Part shown: positions 11,127 to 25,700 of the stretch, piece by piece | How positions within the stretch are numbered: the stretch's first letter is position 1 | Layout: each line of letters opens with the position of its first letter | Assembly: GCF_015706575.1 (NCBI RefSeq) | Contig: NW_024037072.1 | Coordinates: 4,221,001 to 4,285,000, forward strand | From: Patiria miniata | Lineage: Eukaryota; Echinodermata; Asteroidea; Valvatida; Asterinidae | Direction: 5' to 3' | Length of the DNA: 64,000 nucleotides | The notes under the pieces: model-generated | Databases searched by the model: none | What the model saw: only the letters and a program-made list of their open reading frames with translations | Told to the model about the DNA's origin: nothing | Program-made: the position numbers and the translations under genes

Positions 11127-13258
11127 AGCAGTTTAATCCCTGATTAATATCACTACTCAGGTAGTTCAGAGAGAAATGCCCAAGACTGTGCCTCATTTTG
11201 AAGTTGACATGAAGTGTACAGTACTATGCTATGAATGAGCTGAGCTGACTGTAACTGTATTAGCAGGATTCAGAGATTGGGCTGGTAATCTTTCTCCCAA
11301 TCTTTCCACTTTTTATAATGTAGACATTGTTTATGGTTCATTTACTACAAGGGTAATTTTTTTGTTAAGTCGTGCCTGAACTTGCTGCAAGTTGCCGGTT
11401 CACGGGAATGCGGATCATTACTAAATACAAAATGCAGGCCTAACAGGTCCAGTTCTAGACTGAAAACATCGGCGAGAATTACAACATGCTTTCCTCTGTC
11501 AGACCCTGAAAATTAAAAAAGGACAAAAAAATATTAACCAGACCAATGCGAATACAGAAATAATATTAAGTTTATTTCATGACATTAATAGTTGCAAAAA
11601 AGGCCTTGTTTATATAAATACAATGGAATATACTGCAACTCTATATAAGTCAGTTTCTATAATAACAAAATTCACCTACAAAACCAAAAGAAATGTAGCT
11701 TTTACGGTAAATCGCGTACATGTTCATGAACTTGCAAATTCATAACGGCAAATTTCAGTAAAACGATCAATGATTTAAAAAAAAAATAGTTTAGATTTCA
11801 AAACATGATTAGGAGAATGTTGTCATTTATACAACTCGTTATTTACAACAGTAGTTTGAAATGAAGTATTGAATCGCAAATGTATCTAATATAGGGTTTT
11901 ATCAATTTCATTTTACTTTGTTGTGGTAATATTGTAAAAAGAGTAAATGTTACTTAAAATCCATTGTCTTAAAACAAAGACGATTTTCATGTCTTCAAAA
12001 AGCTACAATGTATATTGAAAATAATGCCAAGCCATATTACACGTGCTTCATTTACAAACGAAAGTAATAGTTCAAAATTTGTTCTAAAAACGGTCAGATA
12101 CAGCAGAAATTTGATTTTATAGATCTCAAACTCGTTGGATTCAAGTTCATATTTGCCATGAAGTTCATGAGCCAACAAGAAGTTAACATTAATCATAACT
12201 TTGAAATTTCAAAACAGTTCAATAAATTAAAAATACATCTTCAAGATCGCAGCGAGTCCTTCGTACAAAAGAACAGTAAACACATTATTATTTGAGCTGT
12301 GTTTGCGTTTTAAGTTAAAGTTACACAATTCATCCAATTTTGCACAAAGTGTATAACTATCATAGCAAGATTTAATAGAAGGAGACGAAAGTCTTACCAG
12401 CTTTCCCATGCAACAGCTATGTGTGCTTGCAAGAAAGTTTATGGACTGGTGCTGGGTTTAAAGAACCCTCTACTGCAATAATGTGTTTTGTGATTTTGGA
12501 TGCCAGACAAAATGTCTTCCGAACAAAATGCCAGGGCTTAAAAGTTTACATGTGTCCTGCAATGCTGGATTCAATAGCCTATATCACAATTAATAATAAT
12601 TATATACAAAGTCATGAACAATATCTACAAATTCAATCGCGATTGATTTTTATGTTAGGCGAGTGCCAAGTTCAAGAGAAAATAACATGGGCTCGTATTT
12701 TCATTACAATGTAATGGCTTCGTTCTTGAATGCCATCAAAATCCCTATATCATACAAACCAATATTTTTTGTCTTTTTCTTTTACTGGAAAAGGGAAAAT
12801 ACCAAGATGACAATCTCCCCCTCCCCAATGCACCTGTAAAATGTCGAAACGAATGCAAACTGTTTGTTTGTGTTCTTTCTTGTTAAGACAACGAGAAATA
12901 AGAGAATTATTCGGTACATTGTACTATAATTATACCTTCAACAGATTAGAGGTAAAGTTAATCAGCATCAAATCCAGCTTATATTTACAATGTATTCAGT
13001 ACGCCCAAATATGCTTATTCAGTTTTTTGGCTCAGATAGAAATGGTGCATTTTACAACATGAATGTAATGAGTGCGTTGAACAGATGTCATTGTTATGCA
13101 TAACTGTACAAGCTGTTGAAGCCCAACTCAGTGCACTTTTTGGATTGCATGGAAACACTCTTTCGATGAGCTAAGAACAAACATGTTCCAACCGTGCTCT
13201 TGATAACTGACCACCTTTTCCTGACAGGAAAAGAAGTGTGCACAAAACAATAGTCCCT
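11127..13258 (-). other. Downstream flank, possible long 3' UTR of Wnt3
   Basis: This is strongly AT-rich and essentially free of the repeat families seen elsewhere. On the minus strand a canonical AATAAA lies at 11571-11576, followed by T/GT-rich sequence, so a 3' UTR of about 1.7 kb is possible. An AATAAA also overlaps the Wnt3 stop codon itself, which is less likely to be used. The exact transcript end cannot be read from sequence. Confidence 0.35.
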
Positions 13259-13738
13259 TTATTTACACGTGTGGACCTCGTAATTCCGGACGCACTCATC
13301 GCAAACCACCTTACAACACCAGACGAACTGGCAGTTACATCTCTCCACGACCTGTCTCCGGATGGTGTTGTACCCCCGTCCGCAGCACATGAGCTGGCAT
13401 CCATCTATTGCGTCCGATGTCCGGTTGCAGGTCCGTCCCACCGTGCCCAGGGAGCCCAACTCCGGGTCGAGTCTGCAGTAGTCTGGTGACGGGTCGTAGT
13501 AGATCAGATCCGCCTTGGTCGGGGGTTTGTACAACAGCGATTTGGGTTCGAGGACCTCCACGCGACCGCGTGGGTCCGATTGGCGCACGACTCGCATCTC
13601 GGCCGCACTGTCGTACTTGTCTTTGAGTTTGGCACCCAGCCTGCGGAATGGTACCATCTGCCACCAACAGGACTTCAGCTCGCAGCTCCCAGAGATGCCG
13701 TGGCATTTACATTTGAGCTCCAGACTATCTGCTACTGC
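13259..13738 (-). CDS. Wnt3: Wnt3 exon 5 (residues 208-366 and stop)
   Basis: Acceptor TCTTACAG|GCA. This exon encodes the acylation loop [10 protein letters not shown], the tryptophan pair in KSCWWQMVP, and the whole cysteine-rich C-terminal domain (16 of the 24 cysteines), including CCGRGYN and NCQFVWCC. Its last residues are VHTCK, then TAA at 13261-13259. Phase 0 at the start matches exon 4. Confidence 0.95.
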   Translation of the reverse strand, partial: AVADSLELKCKCHGISGSCELKSCWWQMVPFRRLGAKLKDKYDSAAEMRVVRQSDPRGRVEVLEPKSLLYKPPTKADLIYYDPSPDYCRLDPELGSLGTVGRTCNRTSDAIDGCQLMCCGRGYNTIRRQVVERCNCQFVWCCKVVCDECVRNYEVHTCK

Positions 13739-16700
13739 CTGTAAGAGATCAAAAGAAGCTCACCGATAACGTACGCCTATAAGGTAGGCTATTAATTTTA
13801 TTCTGACAACAATTAGTTCCAATGCCGTATTGCCGCAAAAAAAGAGTGATTTTGGCTACTTCTCAGTGGAACTCGTGTTTTGCAAGGCGGCATAAACATT
13901 TGCGATCTAACGATAAGTTTACACCTTATGATGCCTTGTGAGAAACATTATATAGGTTTCCGGAGACAGTAGTCTTAATTCCTGTCCCATTTCCTCACCT
14001 TTCGTCCAGCCTCGTCATTGTGTCTGTCCATGATCACACGGGCCCTTGTCCAATGCTCCTTGGGGCTGATGAATTTCCGGCTGAACTCCAGGCCAAATTC
14101 GACGTCCTCGCTGCAGCCACCCCATCGCCATGTGGCGTTTGGGATTATCTGTGAGACAGGATAAATAAAACCGTTTAACTGCTTGCAAGTTCTTACAGTG
14201 AAAACTAAAAGTTACGGCACCTTTTATAAATATATTATTTTATCATACAAAGTAACTTCAGGCAAAATGCCCAGTGTTCCTTTATTTCTTGTCTTGTTGC
14301 GGACACCATCAAGGAATTGCAACCCTAAAACTTTGGTATGCCCAAAAATCCTCGGAAAGCTGTCTTGTCGATAAAAAAAATAAGAATATGGCTTTTTAAA
14401 TTTGGTCTGTTTTCCCCCACAATTCTGGAATCCATTTTTCTTTAATTCCAAGACGCCAGTGAGCTGAGATGCGCGCTCCGAAGAATGTCCGAAGAAGCAA
14501 ATAGTTTGGGTAGAAAAATGTCCCTCCATATAACAGACCGTTTATACTGGAAACACATGTACACTCGACTCTCGTTAGTACAAACTCTGTTCATTCAAAA
14601 TTCTGGTTATAACAAACATAAAGCTTTGGTCCCGACTGTTTTTATATGCACAATGAATGGGACTGATGTTCCTCTTAATGCAAAATTCTGATATAACAAA
14701 CAACTTTTGGCTAGGTCCGAACGAGTTTGTTATAACGAGACTCGACTGTATATCAGTAAATATTGGTCCTAAACGTATACATACACACGATCTATGTATA
14801 CTGAATACATAAAAACCTCACTTGAACCATATCGGCCCAATATGAAAGTATTCGATGCTGCATTTTGGTGCAAATGGTTAAGAATAGCCACATGCCCAGC
14901 CTCGACTCCATGAGCGCGTGCGCGTTCCTTATCGCGTAAGGCATGATGGGAAACAACATGGCGCAGCAAGATCGTACCCATGGGGAACGAGGTTGCCACA
15001 TGCCTTAACTGTAGTATGGTACCCAATACTCTCGGTCAGTGAAAAGCACTTCTGAGTGACATGAAGTGACATCATTGGAGCATTTCTCATAATCAGTTGG
15101 AGGACAATTACAATTTTTTGTTTACACCTTTGAACGATCAAAGCCTGAAATAATGTAAGCTCTCTATACTTACGTGGTGTGGGTTGTCAGCAGGCCCTTG
15201 GTGTCTGGTATCACAGCTACATCCGATGTAATCCCCGCGGGAACACGCACGGCTGATAGAGTGCGCCACACCAGCGGAAAAGATGGAGTTGACGAACGCT
15301 TTCTCTCGCGAACCTGCTCTCAGAAAGAAAAAAAAATAACCAAACAGGAAAAGTTAAAGTGTGCATTCAGTTCATTAGTGATTATAGTGTAGAGAGCAAT
15401 CAGGGAAACGGGAGGTCATTACAAATTATAAGATAGTGTCCCCATAAATGACGATATAGGTTTGACAAAACATGTTGCATTTGGATTATAATGTGGTATA
15501 TGTTTGTACATATTTCAAAACACCAATCATCAAACATACTTAGTATAAACATTAAACTATGTAGAATGTTTTAATGATAAGAATGTTACGCTGTATTAAA
15601 AAAAATACAAAGTTGGCTTTATATCTTTTGATTCTTTTTTTTTAATAGACCGGATAGAGCAACCTCTTTGAGTCAATCGACCATTTCTTTTTAAACTCGA
15701 CATTAAAAAAGACAATGTGTTTTTTCTTGTTTTAAAGCGATCATGGGAAAAGTTCAGAGCAAAAATCACATCTTGTCAAATATTTAATTTATATCATCGA
15801 TTTATATTATTATAACGTCATTGGATCTATGGAAAGATGTAAAAGATAATGATTAAGTAATAGATAGTAAAACTACAAAAACAATAAGACATTACAATGA
15901 CAAATAACGTCAAAATCTAAATTTCAGGTTTTTCTCACCGAATTGCAAAATTTTGCCGAAGACGGACTCGTCCCCTTCGATAGTCGTACAATTCCACCGC
16001 CTGCCGCGGAACTGGAACTGACACTCATCGATGCCCTGTTTAGCGCCCTCTGCCACCGTCGGCACAAACTCCTCGTTTTGCTCGCAGTAGCGGAGCTGGC
16101 GGTTCTGAAAGCCGGGGATTCTCCGGCACGGGTAGTCGAAGATCTGGTCCTCGGCAAACGTGTAGGCGGTGCCAAGCGTCCTGAAAAACATGGAAGGATG
16201 GACGTTTAGTTATTTTTTTGTTACAGAAAGAGCATGGAATAACCGTTGGTTTTTCGGGGAGGGGGCGGGATTGTCCTCAATTGTTTTGTTGAGGGGGTGA
16301 CAGTTAGTGGGCTTGGTCATTTTCAAACAATAGAGGTTTTTTTTGCCTTCCCGTTCTGAGCAGTACAGCTCGGGGTTTAGTGGCTTTATTTGTTGAAGCA
16401 AAATGATAAAGTACAAGTAAAACATTTTTGGTGTGAATTGCCGAAACTGAGGTGTTGCGGATACAAACCCTCTAAGAAACGCCCCTATAAAATAAGGATC
16501 AGACGTTCACGAGAATGTATGTGCGGAGTCACACTAGAAAGTTAACGTCTGATATAATCAGTGCACGTAAAATTTTAGGCGACCGCGCGCGCCAGCCAAT
16601 TGAAGCCTCCTTCAGAAGTTGTGACGTCATTCAGAGCAGAAATTCGGCCAAAGCTGTTGATTGGTCAATGGCTGGGATGTTTTACTCATAGAACATAGGG

Positions 16701-19700
16701 TTACCGAGTACACGATAGAAGGCGCCGGATGAATGGTCACAATATGGAGGTACATGTACGGACGCAGTGTTGTTTTGCATAATCTGTACGCATATCAAGA
16801 CGCTTGCCGTGCAAGACAACCTATCCGAGTATAGGAAACGTTACGACGAATGCACCATGCACTGCAAAACACAAATGTATTGCTTAATACTAGGGGAAAG
16901 AAGCTGGATAACGAAAACCCTGAAAGGGGTTATTGTTTGGGCTACACCGCCCGGCAGGAAAGGTTTTGAAAATTCAACCCACACCAGCCCAAGCCATAAT
17001 AGATGTTGACAAAAATGCACGTGGCCTGAATGCTTGATAAGTATTCTTCGGGCCAAGTGTACTTTGGCGAATTATTCTCTTGAAAGGAGTTTTGGTATTT
17101 TATCGCGCAAATATAATATCTATAGAAACACAATGCCCAATTGCTTTGAAGTTCGCCGCCATTTCATGGTTTCTTGATCTTAGGTTCGCAAACTCGATGG
17201 GTAGGCCTCGGTATATTACAGACAAAACATAGGTGTTCAGGCTGAAAAATTCTGGGCTTCTATTAAAACGTTCTTCGTGAGCCCTTTGCGAAATTTACAT
17301 CAGCTAGGTATTGCAAAATTCCTTTTCATGTGGGGAAAATAAAGAAGGAAAATGGAGAAAGGGAAAAAATCCATTCCGAAAGTAGTTTAAGAGTCAACGC
17401 TTGTAGATCAAGCCATTAGCTTTAATACAAATATATTTTAAAAAAATGGCATGAAGTGTCTTGTGTACAACACTTCCGAACCTCCTCTTGTCTTGAATCG
17501 AGTTTCAAGTTAGAGGCTTTGTGTTTCGCCCAGTGACTTGAATCACTCAAAATATTAGTTAGAGACTTGTAAATAGCGCCCTCTGTTGCCCAAAGTCTCC
17601 TCTGTGGGTTTTACACAATCGAAATTGCCCGCACAACCTTCCCCATAAAACCACCAAAAATCGAACCCCAGTAACCACCAGCTCTTGAAAGAAAGTTGAT
17701 TAAAATCTGAGAAATTCCCACCACAAAACGTGGCCCGGGGGAAAGCTATCAATCTATGCCATCTTTGAGGGCAAAATCCCGGTACTAATCGCGTTACGCT
17801 GAAAAGACCGAGGGTGCCTAAAATTCCTGTGAATCAGAACTCCTTTTATTAGGTAAAAAAAAGGGATTGTGGAAATTCCACCTATGCAAGCAATTGATAT
17901 GGTATCTTTATTATTGAGAATTATTGGGGGTTGGGGGTTGACCTCATCAAAGTGCCCTGGCTTTCCTGGGTTTGAATTGAGTGTCATTGAATGAAAAAGC
18001 CCCACATGATTGTAACGTTGTCCAACTTCCCTGTTTTGTGGGTGTAAACTTGGCAAATCTTGCCGATAACCTGAAATGAAGTCAAATCTTGTGAAAGACG
18101 GTCCAGAAGGCTAAAACTTTTGAAATCAAGAAGTCGTTCACAGGATGGACCTTTGGCAGGGTAACTCGAGGAACATTCTTTAACTTCCAAAAAGAATTTA
18201 CCTTTTAATTTAGGATTAAAACAACGAATTCTGACTTCTAAGGATTTGACATTATGAAACTACTAAAACGATAAAACAGCAACCTCAGTTACAACTAACG
18301 GATAAATAATACTGCCACAACAGAGGAGAGGAGGCAGTGAAATGCTGTTTTGATGTTGTTCTCATCTTCGTTTTGAAATGGATTTTCCCAATGAGCAAGT
18401 TCAGAGAAGGTTAAGGTAACACATCATGCACAATCCATTAAAAGATCAGTCGGTGTATTTTGCCAAGAATAACAGTTTTGCCTTGACGGCAAATTCGTCA
18501 CAAATGTAATCAAAAATGTCACTAGCTGCAGGCGAGTCCTAAATGCCGAACAATTAAAAGCGACCTTCCACCAATTTGGTGAAAGAATTGAACTTTCACT
18601 AGTCGACAATTAAAAATGCATTTATCTTCGCAACTTCTTTGACCTTTTTTTGTTACAAAACTGCTCCCTTGGGCCTTAACCTTCGAAGGCGCTAATGGAG
18701 ACATTAGTGGCGTCATCATGGCAAAAGGGCACCGGACCAAAAACAAGGACGTTCAATGCATACTGTGTCAAAAACAAACCTTTCTTCAAATCTCATTTCA
18801 CAAGTACGCACTGCCTTCATATAATGAAATGAAACTGTTTACAGAATTAGCAACAGAAGTCACCGCTAATTTGTCGAGACTTGTGTGACACGGAGCGTAT
18901 TCAGCTCCAAATCTTTTAATTGCCCCTTGCCCCGAGAAACATGTTTGTTTGTTCCCTGTCCTTGCTACATGTATTTTTATTTGTCGACTTTTCAACACAG
19001 CGACTGTTTCGCCGTCCTTGCGTTGAGACCGCGGGGGCTGGATTTCTAAATAGAGGATCATGTCGCCCCTTTCTTCGTTCTGATCAAGAACATGGCGTAT
19101 CATGGGCAAACTGCAAAAGGGCATCAAATGGCGCATGTCCTTCGGGACAATACGACATCGTCTGGTGGAGAACAATAATACTTACAACAGCGGGGTGTCG
19201 TGTATTTTCAAAAGGGGGCGCCGCATCATGCTAACGATTTAGACAAATAGAAAAGGTACTTTGCCGATCCGAGTCAAGGAAAGGTTGACAAATTTAACCA
19301 GTGCAGCAACAGTCAACCAGAATTAGCTCCTCTTCATTTACTTTTTCCTAAATTCATTCCGGAGAAATTCACGCAAATGGTTTATAGCTAATGCTTAACT
19401 CAAGTTTCAAGTTTGGTTTTATTCCACTCAACTTCACAGTAGCATTTGGACAATAATTGAAGATATTTGGGATGTTGTGAGTGAGGGCCATCTAGAAACC
19501 AATGAGGGTTTGTAGCGATGAACCTAATGGTGGGTCCCAACAGTAGAGTGGAAATGTTTGTCAATTACAACATCAAACTAACCCATTAGGGAATTTCGAG
19601 TAAATAAATCATAAGAATATAAGCAGTTTGAGAAATTTGGAATCATTATAAGCAAAGTATATTGATACAAGGCATTTCTGACTCTATACTATTGGCGTTT

Positions 19701-22700
19701 ACCAAAAGTTTCTTTTAGAATAATTACAAATTACACAAATGACACAGACTGGGCTCACACAGACATGAACACTGGACATCGACATTCGACACCAAACTGA
19801 AGCTTTATTTAGACTTATCTACCCAAAACAGCTGATTTTTAGCAAAATATAATTTGTGTAAAGCTTGATTCGAAACCCACCCCCACCCTCTCAAATTTAC
19901 CCACGTAATCCAGGGTTTTTTTCGACGCTTCTGTTGAAATATTCAAATAAAAGGTTCAGCTACTCTGAAGTTGCTGGTCCGCTGGAACTGGAGGCATTCC
20001 AGCGATATTTCAAAGTCAGAATACTCCAACAGATTTCCCTGTATTTTCCCCTATCAATTGTCTGCTTCACGCACCAACGCCTCCAAGGCATGCTTTTAAA
20101 CGAGACAAAAGTCCGTTAAAAGATACTTGAAATATATAAAAGACTGTATTTTGCGAAGGCCCACTTTGCCACCGCTAAGCACATACTGATTCGTTTCAAT
20201 CCATTCCAAATCATTGAATTTCAAACCCATTGACCAAAACAATTTGTCTCTTTCGTGTCAATTATGTCGAAGGTCATGGGAGATATGCACGGATGATTTT
20301 TTTTTTAAACCGCAGTTTATTTTGACGAATTCTGAGAGCCAGGTGTTGAAAATTGAAGAAAAAAAATAACTTGCCCGAAATTATATTCATTTGACAATGT
20401 CTTATTTACAGAAAGGCACAGTGTCCTACTGTGCTTCCTTTTCGTCGGAAAAAAAATAATAAACTGTACGGTATATTGCAATGGATAATATGGCTGTTTA
20501 AAATACCTATGCCATGACGGAACTCTATATAAAGCCAAGCTGCAAGGCTTACATTTTATTCCCTTCATCTTTTTATGATCCTCGAAACTGGATGGTTGTT
20601 GATTTCAGAGCAAATCAGGTGCGACACATTAACAGTGAGCTGGGACACACGTTTCCTTTAAGTGTGTCATTAATTGAAGTGCAAAGAAATGTTAACTGAA
20701 AGTACTTATTTGTCCGAGGTTAGAAATAAGTGCAGAGAATTGCCAGATTCAATGACCCGATTAGTCATTGGAATTTGTAAGCGACTGTCAATTTTGTTGT
20801 TTCAAACATGCAGTCCTAGATTGTTTATCATATACAGGCGTGAATTAACTGTTACATTTGAGCAGAAGTAATTCGGTCACTTGTCAACTTTATTTTGTGG
20901 TGTATCGATTGCAATGAGATCAACCAATGAATGATTCATGACAAAATTTGAACCTACAAGTTCAGACTACCAGTATAGGCCTAGTTCCGACTATACAGGT
21001 CACTGAAGGTAACATTTGGAGTGACAGTGTAAGTCCCATGACGTCACAATAAACACTTAACGATTCCATGGATACCATATACAAACTTAACCAAACTCTC
21101 TTTTAAAACCGTAATTATCACTGACAATATCCGTATACTTATCTTCTTATAACGCACATTGGTTTCAATTGATCCCATTTTGAGTGACATCACAGAATCT
21201 AACAAACGACTGCCTTCGGGGGCTATTTAAGAAGAATCGAGATTCATACTCGATTTAACTCCGTTAAAAAAGTCTGGCTGGCTCGGGACTTGATCCCATT
21301 CTTCAGTTATTCCACTCCAAATAGGAGTTCTAAAAAGAAACGACTAGTTTTACTGTCAGGGAGAAAATTACTGGCGACAGTGTTTTCTTTGAGAGCAAGT
21401 CCCGGCAGGTTGACTGAAGCTAAGACGGTTCGGTTGTGGGACTTACCATCACATCGAATCGACTGATGGAAAGAAACAGGCGAACAAGGGGCAATCTGAC
21501 AGCTCGACCCCGACCGTCCGTCCTCCCGAGCATCGCCCCCTCACTTTTGTCTCCTCAAGGATATTTGAGACTGGGGTATCATTATAACCCTCACGGATCG
21601 AATAAACGACCAAAAAGGGGGACAATGGGTTACCTATTCGTACCGGGCGAGATTACGAAAACTACAACCCTCAAAATTAGAGATGTCTTCGATTTTTCCC
21701 GGCGAAGCTATGTGTGATTAGCGTTCGGTAAATGGCGAGCGTTGACACGTTGCCAGTAGATACATGTCAACAATTATATTCCAACACCGTAAAAGTAACA
21801 GCGCAGAGTTTTTAAGTTAGCAATTTGTTCGGTTTCTTATCAATGGGAGGACCATTAAATTCCACATCACCGGTACTACAAGTTTTGCTTACATTGTTTT
21901 TATTTTGCTCGTGCGACATGCGTATACGGTGCGTGAGCCTTATTGATAAATAGCACGGGTGAACTGAAATTTAACCATGGAAAACTACAACCCCTCTTTA
22001 TTTGTTGAGCATTATTTCCCACGGATATTCAGCAGGGCCGTCAACGTTTTCAGCAGGACCATCAATCGAAATAAATTCGAAATAAATTCCCTGTAATGTC
22101 AACCTTATGGGAGAAACATGATCACACAATCTTCATTTTTCTTTAGGAGACGAAGAACACGGAAAGGCGATCCCAAGAATGGATATAAGATCATTTTGTT
22201 GGTACAGTTCTTATCTTTCTTGGTTGAATTCACTCTCTGTTAAGGTTAATCGACCGTCTGATCCGTATTCCCCACGGACCATCTCATCATCGAGTTTGTC
22301 TAGCAAAGAATACACAGTCGGAGGGCATAGGGTTAAGTATTCTTGTGTGCAATGGGAACAACGTCAATATTTTCACTCGGGACTATATTTAGTGTCCCAG
22401 GGGAGACATGGTGCTGGACGTGGCGATTCTTCTATTAAAAAAAAGCATTTCAAAAAAAGATTTCAGTTTAAGACGGAAGAACTACGTGTATTTGAAGCAA
22501 GGCCACAGATATTACACGGATTCTGTCCACCGCGGGCGCTTTGAGGACACGATGTGTAACACCAGTAGCTGTTTGGCACCTGCACTAAGTGCGTAACACG
22601 GAAGCACCTACTACAGGCAGACGTGCTGGCATGCCCGCCCACTTCGGGTGCGAGACGGTGTGAAAATTACAGGAACCCAAATGAAGACTTGAGTTAATAC

Positions 22701-25700
22701 GAAGAATTAGAATAGTGCTTTTAATTGGTGATGGGAACGTCCACTTCAAGTGTTTTGACATCCTTGATAATGATACGAATTGGGTAACTGTTGGACTAAC
22801 AAGAATTCAACAATGTTAGCCTCGAATAGCCTACATTCAATGCGACGTCAAGGACTCAGATCCGGTGAACGAATCATTTCGACCCTACATACTCCTCATT
22901 TTCTGGCAAATTAAATTACCGTACTCGAACGTGACATACATTACTTTAACAAGCTCAGACGTAGCGTCAGAATACGTAGCTCTTTTCTTTGACAAAAAAA
23001 ATGCCTTAGGAACGGTGGACTTCTACAATGAATAGTTTGTGTCAGTGTAAAAGGACCTTGACCAAAAAAACTTCACAAAGTAATCACCAGAACTTTCTGC
23101 AACTTGTGTAAAATCCATTTTGCCAACTGCGACTTTTGATTAATGACGCGGCTGACACTGACTGACAGTTACACGTTAAAGTTTTTTTTTCTTCTCCCTC
23201 CAAACTCGCGAATGCTTTTCCAATCTGCTTCCTACGTGCCGGGAGTTATGCAGACGAGTTCTGCACATTGCGTTTAGTCTTGACCCCAGGCTAAGTGTTT
23301 TAATATTTCAGGGAGCCGTTCCTCTAGACAAGACACGAAGCTTTGATTTACGTTCATGTTCTTCAAATTGGAGTCTTGGATTTAGGTTTAGAGATCAAAT
23401 GCATGGCGTTTTGATGTTACACACATTCATTAATGTCTTACACAAGATTGAGTACATGGCTGATGTTTAGACGCGCCATATGTACCGGGCCCTTTGCCAG
23501 TTGTGTTATATTATTTGCTTTCCTCTATCCTAACTGTTTTAATATTTTGAGTTTGTGCCATACATGTCATGCAGGCTTCATCGTTCTGGCATTTGAAAAA
23601 TCCAAAGGGTCTTTCTAAAAATCGATACAATTGGACAGCTCACCCATTATGAGTAGATAATCCTGGGCAACGGCGATGAGTGACATGTGGGGGGATTATC
23701 GGATTACAAGGGGGATATCAGCTTGATGTTTGCTTGAAGATGAGCCAGGCATTGGGCAAGTCCAGATTAGCTGGGGCTGGAATGTAGGACTGGTGTAGGG
23801 TTGAGTGGATTAGACGCATAGCTGTTCGTAATCGCGTGGAATGCTTCTGATAAAAAAAGTTGGCTCTGATTTAGTGGCACCAAGGCTAGCGGACGTCAAT
23901 CGAGAAAATGCAATTAAAACGTGAGATCGGTGGAGCATAAATGGTTGAAATTCTAGCAGAGGAGTCAAGGTGCATATTGGTAATATAAACCTACACAAAA
24001 ATACACAATGCTGACGTTGGCTTGACGAAAAAGCAATTTTTATTTGATCAAGGTTCTTATCTAAAAAAAAATCTTATTTAAAAAAAAATACGTTTACTGA
24101 AAGTCCTCCACAAAGTCCTCCACAAAAGTAAGCAAACGAACCATCCGTTATAAAAACCATTTTGTAATCAGTTTAACGGTGACTGCTCTATGTTCCGACA
24201 CCCCTACTTAGTTCCGACAACCTGCACATAAGATCGTGTTACTCCCGGTTAGGGTTAGGGATAGGAATATATGTGAAGTCGGAACATAGGGGTGTCGGAA
24301 CATGGTGTGCCGGAACATAGGTGTATCGGAACATATAGGTGTGTAACTTTTATTCCACACATTTAAACACACACGTACTTTTTTGTTCTTCCCCAAATAA
24401 CCACATTTTCACACGTTGTCATCTTGTCGTTTCAAATAAAGAATGCGCTGCATTCAAGAGATCATTCATCGTTCCAACCACAAGAACAAAAGTAAGCTCC
24501 CAAATCGTTTCACTCGTTTGTCAAAACGTCTCAGTCACACCATGGAGGAAGGCCCCGAAGCGTGACAGAAGTGTACCGAGCTTAAAACAAAAAACGTCCC
24601 CGGCAGAGCAACAATCTTCCCCCGCTAGTTTCTTCGCGGGGTACCACATCTGCTCGTTAAATCGATACCGGAAAGATCAGTCGGCCTATTATTTATGCAT
24701 GTTACATTTGAGAGTCTCTCGTGCCGTTTGTTTCATTCCCCGTGTCCCAAAAGAACATGGCTGGCTTGACATAATGTCACTCCGGCCTTGAAGGAAAGTC
24801 TAGCGGGTTGAATGACCGCAATGATTCGCTCTAAGGGCATACTGTCGCTGTAAATGAAACGTTACAACCCAATTTAAAAAAACACCAAACAATTATCTTA
24901 TCATTAGACTAATATCCACGAAAAGAACTTTAAGACATTGTAATTTTATTTCACAAGCAGACAGCCTTTAACCTTTGAAAGTACACGGGACACAATCTTG
25001 TTCAAAATCTAAAGAAGGTAACAACTATAGCTGGTTGAAGTTTCAGCTCAGTGGTTAATACACATTTCGAGAAAAGGTATGCACAACTTTTGGGGTCTCG
25101 TAACTAGATTCCGTAGCTATAAATAACGTGTTAAAACTGTGCCCGCGGGCACATTTTGTAGTAGGTAATCCACCTTCAAATTGATTGTTTTCTTCCGACT
25201 GATACGAGAGGGGATTTGGTACCAATCCTATCTTCACTTTGAGCAAAGATTTTCTCGTTAAATTTGTAGGTACATGTACATTGCGGATAATTGCAAATGT
25301 CCTACGTGTCTCTAATGATCTGAAATTAACCAAAAATAATGTTACGCAATGCGTTGTCATTCTTACAAGCAATCAAGCTGAGCGTACTAAAGCTAACTCT
25401 CAAGACAACAAAAAACTACACGAAATTGGGACAGCTATATTATTTGGCATAAACAGTGACAATTATAGATTGTCACTTACACTAAAGGGCCGCAGCAAAC
25501 GTCGACTTTCTGCTGTGTCTGTAATTCAAATAATGTAATATTTGTGGGCCATTATGTGAATTAGACACTGCAGAATTTCCAGTTTGACGCGGGCCTTAGC
25601 GCTGTAAAAAGGAAGACCAGTGGCAGAGATTTTTTGAATGGGGACGCTCATGGAAATTGGAATCATTTAAGTCGTCCTTGTTAAGAGGATTGACTAATGA

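Noticed and set aside
13257..13264. AATAAA overlapping the Wnt3 stop codon
   Set aside because: A poly(A) signal inside the stop region would leave almost no 3' UTR; the AT-rich flank with AATAAA at 11571 is more plausible.
16181..16191. MFF start in the frame of Wnt3 exon 2
   Set aside because: These codons lie in the intron before the TTTTTCAG acceptor; exon 1 supplies the true start and matches in phase.
21447..21533. Possible alternative Wnt3 first exon (ATG, basic/hydrophobic leader, donor GATG|GTAAGT)
   Set aside because: It ends in phase 0, whereas Wnt3 exon 2 needs phase 2, so it cannot encode the same protein; at most an untested non-coding leader.
24339..24791. 150-codon frame in Wnt3 intron 1
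   Set aside because: No domain, begins at the edge of a repeat, lies in an intron of a gene on the other strand.
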